Part shown: one piece after another, positions 33,881 to 41,788 of the stretch
Layout of the letters: the number at the start of each line of letters is the position of its first letter
How positions within the stretch are numbered: the first letter of the stretch is position 1
The notes under the pieces: model-generated
The model's input: only the letters and a program-made list of their open reading frames with translations
Told to the model about the DNA's origin: nothing
Databases searched by the model: none
Source: Bacteroidales bacterium
GTDB lineage: Bacteria; Bacteroidota; Bacteroidia; Bacteroidales; Marinilabiliaceae
DNA: 64,000 nucleotides
Reading direction: 5' to 3'
Assembly: GCA_024401395.1 (NCBI GenBank)
Contig: JAKSLD010000019.1
Span: 1 to 64,000, forward strand
Translations under genes and position numbers: made by a program

Positions 33881-34261
33881 ATGGAAACGATAACAATAGA
33901 AGAGAGTTCAAAGACACCATATATCTTTATGGATCCTGAGAAGGGAGTTTTGGAGATAAAGGGTCGCTCAATTCCAGAGAACTCGATAGAGTTTTACAAG
34001 CCTCTTACCGATATGCTCTCGGAGTATAGTGAGCAGGAGATGCGTAAGACGACTGTGAAGATACAATTGGAGTACTTCAATACTAGTTCTTCTAAGTGTA
34101 TCTTGGATATCTTCAAGCGTCTTGAGGTAATGTACCGTAAGGGCTGGACTATTGAGATATTCTGGTATTATGATGAGGACGATGAGGATATGTATGAGTC
34201 AGGTGAGGATTATCAGTCGATCCTTACATGTCCAATTTCTCTCGTTGAGGTGAAGTATTAA
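33881..34261 (+). CDS. siaC: SiaC-family regulatory phosphoprotein (DUF1987)
   Basis: 126 residues from the ATG at 33881 (a TTG two codons earlier is less likely). It shows the DUF1987 pattern: TPYIFMDPEKGVLEIKGRSIPENSIEFY (residues about 12-39), LEYFNTSSSKCILDIFKRLE with a Thr at 68, matching the phosphorylated Thr of Pseudomonas SiaC, and WYYDEDDEDMYESGEDYQ. It is presumably the substrate of the adjacent SiaB kinase. The target in this organism is unknown. A terminator follows at 34300-34336. Confidence 0.85.
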   Translation: METITIEESSKTPYIFMDPEKGVLEIKGRSIPENSIEFYKPLTDMLSEYSEQEMRKTTVKIQLEYFNTSSSKCILDIFKRLEVMYRKGWTIEIFWYYDEDDEDMYESGEDYQSILTCPISLVEVKY

Positions 34262-34299
34262 TATTGTTCCCGAGATAGGGAGCTATTTAGAAATATAAG

Positions 34300-34336
34300 T
34301 CCACTGCTTATCTGATGGGATGAGCAGTGGATTTTT
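34300..34336 (+). terminator. Rho-independent terminator after siaC
   Basis: TCCACTGCTTATC pairs with GATGAGCAGTGGA (13 bp, one G-U) and is followed by five Ts, 18 bp before the tgt start. Confidence 0.85.
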
Positions 34337-34353
34337 GGCGTAATAATATAGAG

Positions 34354-35484
34354 ATGAAATTTACATTACAACATACAGACCCTAAGAGTTCCGCTCGTGC
34401 TGGTCTGATAGAGACCGACCATGGCAAGATAGAGACCCCTATTTTCATGCCAGTGGGTACGGTAGGTTCTGTGAAGGGCCTGCATTTCAAGGAGGTATCA
34501 GATGATGCCAAGGCGCAGATAATATTAGGTAATACATACCATTTATATTTAAGGCCGACTACAGACGTGCTTAATGCGGCTGGAGGTCTGCATAAGTTCA
34601 TTGGTTGGGACAAGCCTATTCTGACAGACAGTGGAGGTTTTCAGGTATTCTCGTTGAGTCAGATGAGAAAGCTCACGCCAGAAGGGGCGCAATTCAGGAG
34701 TCATATTGACGGGTCGAAGCATATTTTCACGCCAGAGAATGTGATGGACATTCAGAGACTGATAGGTTCCGATATTATGATGGCATTTGACGAGTGTCCT
34801 CCAGGAGATTCAGACTTCAAGTATGCCAAGAAATCGCTTGATCTGACAGAGCAGTGGCTAGACAGGTGCATAGCCCGTTTTGACTCTACAGAGCCGTTGT
34901 ATGGCCATTCGCAGGCATTATTTCCTATAGTTCAGGGTGCGGCGCATAGAGAACTCCGTACACGTGCTGCAGAGCATATAGCCTCGTTAGGTCGAGAAGG
35001 CAATGCCATAGGCGGATTAGCCGTAGGAGAGCCTACAGAAGTGATGTACGAGATGGTAGACCTTGTAAACGGCATATTGCCAAAAGACAGGCCTAGATAT
35101 TTGATGGGCGTAGGTACTCCAGCAAATATATTAGAGAATATTGCATTAGGTGTGGATATGTTCGACTGCGTAATGCCTACGAGAAACGGGCGTAATGGTA
35201 TGATATTCACATCAGAAGGCGTTGTAAATCTCAAGAATCAGAAATGGAGCAAAGATTTCAGTCCGCTTGACCCATACGGGCCATCATTTGTAGATTCGCG
35301 ATATACCAAAGCGTATGTGCGACATCTATTTGTGGCAGGAGAGATGCTCGGTCCGCTTATTGCAAGTCAGCATAATATAGCATTCTACCTGTGGCTGGTT
35401 GGAGAAGCTCGTAAGCACATCATAGCTGGAGATTTTGCAGAGTGGAAAAATGTGATGGTTAAGAAAGTCACAACAAGACTTTAG
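34354..35484 (+). CDS. tgt: Queuine tRNA-ribosyltransferase
   Basis: Exchanges G34 for preQ1 or queuine in GUN-anticodon tRNAs. It has the TIM-barrel motifs: TPIFMPVGTVGSVK, LTDSGGFQVFSL (catalytic Asp near 92), MAFDECPPGD, FPIVQGA, GGLAVGEP and the second Asp in GVDMFDCVMPTRNGRNG (near 252-268). The usual C-terminal zinc residues are less evident because that end (residues 300-376: SRYTKAYVRHLF-like) differs from E. coli. The ATG at 34354 gives the normal start. Length 376 is normal. Confidence 0.95.
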   Translation: MKFTLQHTDPKSSARAGLIETDHGKIETPIFMPVGTVGSVKGLHFKEVSDDAKAQIILGNTYHLYLRPTTDVLNAAGGLHKFIGWDKPILTDSGGFQVFSLSQMRKLTPEGAQFRSHIDGSKHIFTPENVMDIQRLIGSDIMMAFDECPPGDSDFKYAKKSLDLTEQWLDRCIARFDSTEPLYGHSQALFPIVQGAAHRELRTRAAEHIASLGREGNAIGGLAVGEPTEVMYEMVDLVNGILPKDRPRYLMGVGTPANILENIALGVDMFDCVMPTRNGRNGMIFTSEGVVNLKNQKWSKDFSPLDPYGPSFVDSRYTKAYVRHLFVAGEMLGPLIASQHNIAFYLWLVGEARKHIIAGDFAEWKNVMVKKVTTRL

Positions 35485-35504
35485 AAAAGAGGAGACGCGG
35501 AGAG

Positions 35505-35548
35505 TTAAGGCTGTATTAAGGCTGTATTAAGAGAGCGTTAAGGGAGCG
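35505..35548 (+). repeat. 11-bp-period array, four units (locus E)
   Basis: TTAAGGCTGTA, TTAAGGCTGTA, TTAAGAGAGCG, TTAAGGGAGCG at 35505, 35516, 35527 and 35538: exactly 11 bp each. It follows the tgt stop codon by 20 bp. The tail here is TCGGTCAAGAAAATAATAAAAAG, related to the others mostly by its A-run. Confidence 0.75.
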
Positions 35549-35568
35549 TCGGTCAAGAAAATAATAAA

Positions 35569-35601
35569 AAGAGCGATGATACTTTGGAAGTCATCGCTCT
35601 T
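35569..35601. terminator. Bidirectional terminator between tgt and the toxin-antitoxin pair
   Basis: AAGAGCGATGA pairs perfectly with TCATCGCTCTT around an 11-base loop; T-rich sequence follows on both strands. Confidence 0.8.
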
Positions 35602-35604
35602 ATT

Positions 35605-35850
35605 TTATTCGGCTAATACGTATTCAACTTGTTTTTCTGCTGCGCCCTCAAAGGAATATCCATTTTTTAGGCGTTCCAAATCGTAATCTATATGGCAATG
35701 TTGTGTTTCGTATTCTTCAACAACCATTGACATAATAGATAATTCAAGTGTTTGTGCACTGGTGCTTATAGGTGCATCGGGAGTTATTGGTAATAACTCT
35801 TCGATGCGCTTCAGAGCGTATTCGTATTGTTCTTTTGTATAGGTACTCAT
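35605..35850 (-). CDS. Short antitoxin-like protein of a HigB-type pair
   Basis: About 81 residues from the ATG giving MSTYTKEQYEYALKRIEELL. The start resembles the N-terminal helix of Bacteroidetes HigA-type antitoxins (EYxxALxRIEELLPI), followed by ELSIMSMVVEEYETQH. The C-terminal HTH expected of HigA is absent, so the protein may neutralise the toxin without binding the promoter, or repression is done by the complex or by another factor. A start 9 codons earlier would overlap the toxin gene by 16 bp. It follows the toxin directly (toxin-first order, as in HigBA). Confidence 0.65.
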   Translation of the reverse strand: MSTYTKEQYEYALKRIEELLPITPDAPISTSAQTLELSIMSMVVEEYETQHCHIDYDLERLKNGYSFEGAAEKQVEYVLAE

Positions 35851-35861
35851 TGTCTTGTAGT

Positions 35862-36158
35862 TTATATCATTGAACAATCTTTTATTTTGTCATATTCAGC
35901 ATGGGTTCCAACGAATCTTACGAATATAAGTCCTGGGGTAAATTTGATTACGACAATCAGTCTATAGGTATTCCCTTTTATGTTGAATACGTAACGTTGG
36001 TTACCAACATAATCGACCGAAGGAAAGTCTTTCTTGATGTCATTTAGTTCACTCCATTCTGCGTGCATCGCAATATCGTACCACCTTAATAGCGGTTCCA
36101 TAGCATCTGCATGCTGTTCGTAATACTCCTGTAGCTTGGATTTGCTGATAATATGCAT
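35862..36158 (-). CDS. HigB-family mRNA-interferase toxin
   Basis: About 98 residues, starting at an ATG two codons inside a TTG. It matches the HigB/RelE-like fold of this phylum: MHIISKSKLQEYYEQHADAMEPLLRWYDIA, NDIKKDFPSVDYVGNQRYVFNIKGNTYRLIV and FVRFVGTHAEYDKI at the C-terminus (three blocks at about 1-30, 43-75 and 80-95). HigB toxins cut mRNA at the ribosome. Upstream of a short antitoxin-like gene. Confidence 0.85.
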   Translation of the reverse strand: MHIISKSKLQEYYEQHADAMEPLLRWYDIAMHAEWSELNDIKKDFPSVDYVGNQRYVFNIKGNTYRLIVVIKFTPGLIFVRFVGTHAEYDKIKDCSMI

Positions 36159-36209
36159 GATCAATTAATATAATTTGGTGGTGCGAATATAGTAAAAAAT
36201 AAAACAAAA

Positions 36210-36232
36210 AAGCCTGCGAACCTCGCAGGCTT
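36210..36232 (-). terminator. Rho-independent terminator after the saccharopine-dehydrogenase-type gene
   Basis: AAGCCTGCGA-ACC-TCGCAGGCTT, a perfect 10-bp stem, with a long T-rich run on the minus strand (36209 downward). Confidence 0.85.
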
Positions 36233-36254
36233 ATGTATTTGAATACAAACTGTA

Positions 36255-37487
36255 TTACAGTTCGAGGTCGATATCGAACTTCTCCACCCAAGGCAGACCC
36301 TGTTCGCCGAGACGAGCGAGGAATGGATCTGGGTCGAAATCCTCAACGTTCCATACGCCAGGCTTACGCCACAGGCCGCGCAAGAACATCTCAGCGCCGA
36401 GAGCAGCAGGAACACCAGTAGTATAGCTTACAGCCTGAGTACCAGTCTCCTTGAACGCAGCCTCGTGAGAGCAGTTGTTGTAGATATAATATGTACGCTC
36501 CTTGCCATCCTTGATACCTCTGATACGGCAACCGATAGAAGTCTCGCCCTCGTAGTTCTCGCCGAGATCCTGAGGATTAGGAAGAACAGCCTTGAGGAAC
36601 TGCAAAGGAACGATCTTAACCTTCTCAGTACCTGTGCCATCAGCCTTTTCAGCCTCGTAAACCACCTCGTCGATACGGGACATACCGATATTTTGGATTA
36701 CGTCGAGATAAGTGAGATACTGCTGACCGAAAGTCATCCAGAAGCGAGCCTGCTTGATAGAAGGGAAGTTCTTAGCAAGAGACTCGAGTTCCTCGTGATA
36801 CATCAAGTAGCTCTCTCTAGGGCCGATATTAGGGTAAGTCAGAGCCTTATGGATTTCGAGGGCACCAGTCTGCACCCACTTGCCATCCTTATAATAGCGA
36901 CCCTTCTGAGTAATCTCGCGAATATTAATCTCTGGGTTAAAGTTAGTTGCGAAAGCCTTGTGGTGGTTGCCCGCGTTGCAATCGACAATATCCAGGTAGT
37001 GGATCTCGTCGAAATGATGCTTAGCGGCATAAGCGGTAAAGACACCCGATACGCCTGGGTCGAAACCACAGCCGAGGATAGCGGTAAGACCAGCCTGCTC
37101 AAATCTCTCCTTGTAAGCCCACTGCCAGCTATACTCGAAATGAGCCTCATCCTTAGGCTCGTAGTTAGCGGTATCAAGATAAGAGACACCAGTCAAGAGA
37201 CAAGCATCCATAATTGTCAAGTCCTGATAAGGCAAAGCGACATTGACAACCAAATCTGGCTTAACCTCATTAATCAACTTAACGAGTTCATCCACATTGT
37301 CGGCATCAACCTGTGCTGTCTTGATTTTCGTACCAGTAGCCTTAAAAATAGCCTCAGCAGCAGCGTCGCACTTTTTCTTAGTGCGGCTAGCGAGAGTAAT
37401 CTCAGAGAAAACCTCTGGCAAAGCAGCCATCTTGTGAGCTACGACAGTACCGACACCACCGGCACCAATCTGTAATACTTTTCCCAT
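36255..37487 (-). CDS. Saccharopine-dehydrogenase-family enzyme, probably carboxynorspermidine synthase
   Basis: The start MGKVLQIGAGGVGTVVAHKMA is an N-terminal Rossmann NADP site, so I place the start at 37487 rather than 34 codons upstream. Further blocks are LASRTKKKCDA, DLVVNVALPYQDLTIMDACL, YLDTANYEPKDEA and ILGCGFDPGVSGVFTAYA. This pattern and the 410-residue length match carboxynorspermidine dehydrogenase/synthase, which makes carboxy(nor)spermidine from aspartate semialdehyde and a diamine. No decarboxylase partner (NspC) is adjacent, so the exact substrate is an inference. A small hairpin (37505-37526) lies in its leader. Confidence 0.85.
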   Translation of the reverse strand: MGKVLQIGAGGVGTVVAHKMAALPEVFSEITLASRTKKKCDAAAEAIFKATGTKIKTAQVDADNVDELVKLINEVKPDLVVNVALPYQDLTIMDACLLTGVSYLDTANYEPKDEAHFEYSWQWAYKERFEQAGLTAILGCGFDPGVSGVFTAYAAKHHFDEIHYLDIVDCNAGNHHKAFATNFNPEINIREITQKGRYYKDGKWVQTGALEIHKALTYPNIGPRESYLMYHEELESLAKNFPSIKQARFWMTFGQQYLTYLDVIQNIGMSRIDEVVYEAEKADGTGTEKVKIVPLQFLKAVLPNPQDLGENYEGETSIGCRIRGIKDGKERTYYIYNNCSHEAAFKETGTQAVSYTTGVPAALGAEMFLRGLWRKPGVWNVEDFDPDPFLARLGEQGLPWVEKFDIDLEL

Positions 37488-37504
37488 TTTTTGAATTCCT
37501 AATA

Positions 37505-37526
37505 CCTGATTCCTTAAAGAATCAGG
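37505..37526 (-). promoter_or_regulatory. Leader hairpin upstream of the dehydrogenase gene
   Basis: CCTGATTC-CTTAAA-GAATCAGG, an 8-bp perfect stem, 18 bp before the start codon and after the amidase gene. No T-run follows. It may affect translation or be a weak intercistronic structure. Confidence 0.35.
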
Positions 37527-37592
37527 GGGTTGTTTGTAATTAAATGTATTGTCTGTTGTTTCGCGTTGAGAGTTGCCCCTCTTCGGCACGGT

Positions 37593-38360
37593 TTATTTCA
37601 ATGTATAAGCGTCACGGTCGTCCAAGACACGGAACTTGCTTCTGAAAGAAGTCAGAGATTCTAGATCTATGTCGGCTGTGACCATCTGCTCCTTATATTC
37701 CTCTGTCTGAGCCTCAATCTTACCGCGAGGGCCGATGAGGACAGAGTCGCCGGAATATCGGATAGTTTCGTCATATCCCACTCTATTTACGCCAATTATG
37801 TAGCATTGGTTCTCTATAGCGCGAGCCTTGAGGAGGATATTCCATGCCTCACGTCGCGATGCAGGCCAGTTAGCCACATAAACTATAGCGTCATAGTCGC
37901 CCTGATAGCGGCTAAAGACAGGGAAGCGGAGGTCGTAGCAAATCTGCAATAAGATACGGACACCCTTTATCGTGATTGTTACTCGCTCATTTCCGGCTGT
38001 ATATACTTCAGGTTCGCTACCCATAGTAAAGAGGTGGTGTTTGTCGTAGGTTGTAATTGAGCCATCAGGGGCTGCTACTACGAGGCGATTGAACCACTTA
38101 TCGTTATGAGGGTATGAAACGCTTCCGCATATATGGGCGTTCAGTTGAGCCGCTTTATTCTGCAACCATGCAATTGCCGTGCCAGAACCTGATTCAGATA
38201 CGGCTTTGGGGTCGAAAGTAAACCCGCAATGGAACATTTCCGGCATAACGATGAAATCAGTCTCTCCAGGCTTAAGGGCGGAGAGCATCTCATCGAGGTG
38301 AGCCAGGTTAGCTGGGGTATTACCTTTTATTATGTCAGATTGCAGAAGAGTAACCTTCAT
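37593..38360 (-). CDS. Nitrilase-fold amidase (YafV/omega-amidase type)
   Basis: The start at 38360 gives MKVTLLQSDIIKGNTPAN, the normal family beginning; 13 extra upstream codons are not conserved in type. The catalytic triad is visible: Glu in VMPEMFHCGF (near 46), Lys in YDKHHLF (near 110) and Cys in LLQICYDLRFPVFSRY (near 143). YafV/Nit2-type enzymes deaminate alpha-ketoglutaramate or alpha-ketosuccinamate. It lies between rho and the saccharopine-type dehydrogenase on one strand, so the three may share transcripts. Confidence 0.88.
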   Translation of the reverse strand: MKVTLLQSDIIKGNTPANLAHLDEMLSALKPGETDFIVMPEMFHCGFTFDPKAVSESGSGTAIAWLQNKAAQLNAHICGSVSYPHNDKWFNRLVVAAPDGSITTYDKHHLFTMGSEPEVYTAGNERVTITIKGVRILLQICYDLRFPVFSRYQGDYDAIVYVANWPASRREAWNILLKARAIENQCYIIGVNRVGYDETIRYSGDSVLIGPRGKIEAQTEEYKEQMVTADIDLESLTSFRSKFRVLDDRDAYTLK

Positions 38361-38411
38361 TATTGTAATATTATTGAGACACCGTGAAAATAGACACAAT
38401 AAAATGCGTCT

Positions 38412-40256
38412 TTACGAGTTCATAGAAACGAGGAACTCTTCGTTGCTTCTCGTATTAGAGAGGCGAGTGATGAGGAATTCCATAGCTTCTGTAGGAGTCA
38501 TATCCGTCAAGCCGTTGCTACGGAGAACGCGCATACGGTTGAGTGTATTAGTATCCTGGAGGAGATCGTCGCGGCGAGTAGAAGACAAAGTGACATCTAC
38601 TGCTGGGAAGATACGGCGGTTAGCGAGCTTACGGTCGAGCTGAAGCTCCATATTACCAGTACCCTTAAACTCCTCGAAGATCACGTCATCCATCTTAGAG
38701 CCGGTCTCGGTGAGGGCTGTAGCGATGATAGTGAGCGAACCACCATTCTCCACGTTACGAGCTGCGCCGAAGAAACGCTTAGGTTTCTGGAGAGCGTTGG
38801 CATCGACACCACCAGAGAGTACCTTACCGGATGCAGGAGATACGGTATTGTAAGCTCGAGCCAAGCGGGTAATAGAGTCGAGGAGGATAACCACATCGTG
38901 ACCACATTCTACGAGGCGTTTAGCCTTTTCGAGTACGATATTGGCAACCTTTACGTGGCGCTCAGCCGGTTCATCGAAAGTAGATGCGATAACCTCTGCA
39001 TTTACAGAGCGTTGCATATCTGTTACCTCCTCAGGGCGTTCGTCGATAAGGAGGATAATCATATACACCTCTGGGTGATTGTCGGCTATAACGTTAGCGA
39101 TATCCTTAAGGAGGACAGTCTTACCAGTCTTAGGCTGAGCCACGATAAGACCGCGCTGACCCTTACCGATAGGGGCGAAGAGGTCGACAATACGAGTTGA
39201 GATATTAGCGTGACGGCCGTGCGAGAGGTCGAATTTCTCGTTAGCGAAAATAGGAGTTAGGTGTTCGAACTGCATACGGTCGCGTATTTCAGCTGGAGCC
39301 TTACCATTTACGTCTACGACATTGCACATAGGGAAATACTTCTCACCCTCCTTAGGAGGACGGATAGTAGCTGTCACGGTATCACCCACGCGGAGACCGC
39401 TCTGGCGGATCTGTTGTGGAGATACGTATATATCATCAGGTGAATTGAGATAATTGTAATCAGAAGAACGGAGGAATCCGAAGCCATCAGGCATAAGTTC
39501 CAAGACACCAGTTGCTGTGATGAGATCGTCAAAATCATACATCATATAAGGTTCACGCTCCTGAATATCCTGAGGGCGTTGCCAGTAGTCTACGCGCTGA
39601 CCAGGGAGAGCAGGCTGACGCTGTTGCTGTTGCTGACGCTGCTGGTTAGGATTCTGCTGTTGCTGTTGTTGCTGAGGAGCCGGCATCTGTTGAGGAGCCT
39701 GCTGCTGTTGCTGTGGAGCCTGCTGAGCCTGTTGCTGAGGCTGTGGAGGAAGCTGTTGCTGCTGGTTGCGTTTCTGATACTGCTGATTCTTGCGGTATTG
39801 ATTGTTGCGAGGTGCACCAGACTGAGGCATATCGAAAGGCGATGGCTTGTAGACTGGTTGCTGTGGAGCAGGCTGTTCCAGAGTTTCGGCTATAGGCTGA
39901 GTCTCCTCTGCAGATGGCACAGGTTCATTTGCACGCTCATTTTCTACCTGAGCCTGAGCCTCCTCTGCGTTAGCGCCGAAGATGTTAGTTATTGCATCCT
40001 GAATATCCTTAGGAGTAGCGGTAGGTTGTGGCTCCTCATTTTGAGTAGGCGCTACAGCCTTAGGCTTACGTCCCCTTTTAGGGCGGACCTCTTCTACAGG
40101 TTGCTCTTCATTTTCTGTAGATAAACCTAGTTTGGATAATATCTTTTCGACGAGCTCGTGTTTTCTGTACTGGTCGGCTCTGTTGATATTAATCTCTTTA
40201 GCCAATACGCGAAGTTCGAGGATGCGCATAGCTGAAAGACTTTCTGCTGTATACAT
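38412..40256 (-). CDS. rho: Transcription termination factor Rho with Q-rich disordered insertion
   Basis: Hexameric RNA helicase that ends transcription. Rho N-domain helices (about 1-42), then a low-complexity region from about 45 to 235 with a glutamine/proline-rich stretch at about 150-215, then the RNA-binding cold-shock domain ([25 protein letters not shown]) and the ATPase core with Walker A near [11 protein letters not shown], Walker [16 protein letters not shown], the Q-loop [23 protein letters not shown] and R-loop [11 protein letters not shown]. Bacteroides Rho also has a disordered insertion, reported to drive phase separation. At 614 residues it is far longer than E. coli Rho (419). 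Confidence 0.96.
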   Translation of the reverse strand: MYTAESLSAMRILELRVLAKEININRADQYRKHELVEKILSKLGLSTENEEQPVEEVRPKRGRKPKAVAPTQNEEPQPTATPKDIQDAITNIFGANAEEAQAQVENERANEPVPSAEETQPIAETLEQPAPQQPVYKPSPFDMPQSGAPRNNQYRKNQQYQKRNQQQQLPPQPQQQAQQAPQQQQQAPQQMPAPQQQQQQQNPNQQRQQQQQRQPALPGQRVDYWQRPQDIQEREPYMMYDFDDLITATGVLELMPDGFGFLRSSDYNYLNSPDDIYVSPQQIRQSGLRVGDTVTATIRPPKEGEKYFPMCNVVDVNGKAPAEIRDRMQFEHLTPIFANEKFDLSHGRHANISTRIVDLFAPIGKGQRGLIVAQPKTGKTVLLKDIANVIADNHPEVYMIILLIDERPEEVTDMQRSVNAEVIASTFDEPAERHVKVANIVLEKAKRLVECGHDVVILLDSITRLARAYNTVSPASGKVLSGGVDANALQKPKRFFGAARNVENGGSLTIIATALTETGSKMDDVIFEEFKGTGNMELQLDRKLANRRIFPAVDVTLSSTRRDDLLQDTNTLNRMRVLRSNGLTDMTPTEAMEFLITRLSNTRSNEEFLVSMNS

Positions 40257-40426
40257 ATATTAATATGACAAAACTATATTTGCTTTGGAAATAATAAGAG
40301 AATGAAGCCTTAGAAACAATATAGTGGCGGCTTCTTAGTCTGATTGTTTATGCAAATTTAGTAATTATTCGGGAAATACAAATATTTGAGAATTTTTTTT
40401 GATTTGATGACGGTGTTAGAGGGGAA

Positions 40427-40495
40427 GGTTAGGGTGTAGTGTGGGTCTAGCGTGAGTGTAGCATGTGTTTAGCATGTGTGTAGGGGTTCATCGCA
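40427..40495 (+). repeat. 11-bp-period array with GTTCATCGCA tail (locus F)
   Basis: GGTTAGGGTGT, AGTGTGGGTCT, AGCGTGAGTGT, AGCATGTGTTT, AGCATGTGTGT at 40427, 40438, 40449, 40460 and 40471 (11 bp each), then AGGGGTTCATCGCA running into an A-run rather than a T-run. Confidence 0.75.
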
Positions 40496-40531
40496 AAAAA
40501 ATAAAAAAGATGCACCTTTTTGGGGTGCATC
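40495..40531 (-). terminator. Rho-independent terminator of the TlpA-like gene
   Basis: GATGCACC pairs with GGTGCATC (8 bp) around a T-rich loop; on the minus strand a long T-run (complement of 40495-40508) follows. Confidence 0.8.
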
Positions 40532-40557
40532 CTGATGTATATTGTGTATTGATAATA

Positions 40558-41667
40558 CTACTTAGAGAGATGCTCTTTGACAACAGACATAATATTGTTT
40601 GGAGCGAGACCTCTGTGGAGGATTGTACCGTCCGGGCCGATGAGCATAAGGTGAGGAATACCGTTGACGCCGTATATTTCAGTTGGGATAACATCGGCAT
40701 CGATAATATGATTCCAAGTCATGCCGAGTTCCTCCATAGCTTTCATGGTATCGTTATGCTTATCCCATACGGCGATAGAGAGAACCTGGAACTTATCAGA
40801 AGGGAAAGTCTTAGCGGCCTCTGCGATACTTGGCATAGCGCGACGGCAAGGTCCGCACCAAGAAGCCCAGAAATCCACCAAGAGGAGTTTACCCTTACCA
40901 GCGTAGTCGGAAAGCTTAGCCTCAGAGCCATCGAGGTTACCATTAGGAATAGTGAAGTCGGTAAACATGTGACCCTCAGAAGTAGCATCCTGAGCATTAT
41001 AGCGGCTTGTGATAGCCTTGACAGGACCGTAAGAAGCAATATATTCGCCTGCATCAGAAAGTTTCTGCTTGTAGACGATGCGATCCATGATATCATTATT
41101 AGCTATATCCATCCAGAACACCAACTGACCGAGAGCATCCTTCTTGTGGCTTGCGAGAAGAGCACTCGCCTTGTCGAGAACCTTAGTGCAGTAATCAGTA
41201 TAAAGCTCGTCGATCTGCTCCTCACGCTCCTCCTGAGAGAGTTCGCTATTCTTCATGATGACGCTATACTGCTCCTCGCTGACACTATTGACAGAATCAG
41301 AATAATTGCGGAAATCGCTCCATGCCTCATTAAGAGGAGAGCCAGAGACAGCGCTCATGCCCTGAATCTTGATGTTGCCAGCCTCCTTGATGAAGATAGC
41401 GCGGTTGCGGTTGTATGGAGGAAGTAGGATTGCGCATACCTCAGAACCTGTAGTTGTGCCTGAGAAAACAGCCTTCTGGTTGGTAATGAGAGCAGAATCC
41501 AGATAATTTACATCTCTGACACCCGACTTGAAAGATACCATATAGGCATAAGTATTGTCCGGGATATTTGTTGGGCATTGACAAGTAACAGTGTATTCTT
41601 TCTCCTGGTTACAGCCTGCGAGAGCCACGCCAGCAAGAGCGATGAATGCATAGATTGACTTATTCAT
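40558..41667 (-). CDS. TlpA/ResA-like thioredoxin lipoprotein with N-terminal DUF4369-type domain
   Basis: Lipoprotein signal (ALAGC, Cys 19), an N-terminal beta domain of the DUF4369 kind (about 24-105), a helical linker and a C-terminal thioredoxin domain with FWASWCGPCRRAMP (CGPC at 271-274) and the cis-Pro region GIPHLMLIGPDG. Such proteins reduce disulfides in the envelope, for instance in cytochrome maturation or oxidative-stress defence. Transcribed alone; a TACTTTTG -7 box lies on the minus strand near 41705-41712. Confidence 0.9.
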   Translation of the reverse strand: MNKSIYAFIALAGVALAGCNQEKEYTVTCQCPTNIPDNTYAYMVSFKSGVRDVNYLDSALITNQKAVFSGTTTGSEVCAILLPPYNRNRAIFIKEAGNIKIQGMSAVSGSPLNEAWSDFRNYSDSVNSVSEEQYSVIMKNSELSQEEREEQIDELYTDYCTKVLDKASALLASHKKDALGQLVFWMDIANNDIMDRIVYKQKLSDAGEYIASYGPVKAITSRYNAQDATSEGHMFTDFTIPNGNLDGSEAKLSDYAGKGKLLLVDFWASWCGPCRRAMPSIAEAAKTFPSDKFQVLSIAVWDKHNDTMKAMEELGMTWNHIIDADVIPTEIYGVNGIPHLMLIGPDGTILHRGLAPNNIMSVVKEHLSK

Positions 41668-41788
41668 ATCGTGATGATTAGTGACATTGATTTTTTCTCG
41701 TGGGCAAAAGTAGTACTTTTATCAATGGGGTGTTACGTTGGTGAGGGTATTTTTAATTATATTCGCACGTTGATTAAATTTCAGACCA

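Larger units (their letters stand above)
40257..40557. other. Region between rho and the TlpA-like gene
   Basis: It holds the rho leader (AT-rich, 40257-40400), repeat locus F (40427-40495) and the terminator of the TlpA-like gene (40495-40531). No gene is seen. Confidence 0.6.

Noticed and set aside
36465-37475. 336-codon plus-strand frame opposite the saccharopine-type dehydrogenase
   Set aside because: Shadow frame; the minus-strand gene has a clear Rossmann motif and family blocks.
39579-40124. 181-codon Leu/Arg-rich plus-strand frame opposite rho
   Set aside because: Produced by the antisense of the glutamine-rich insert (CAG/CAA runs); not a membrane protein gene.
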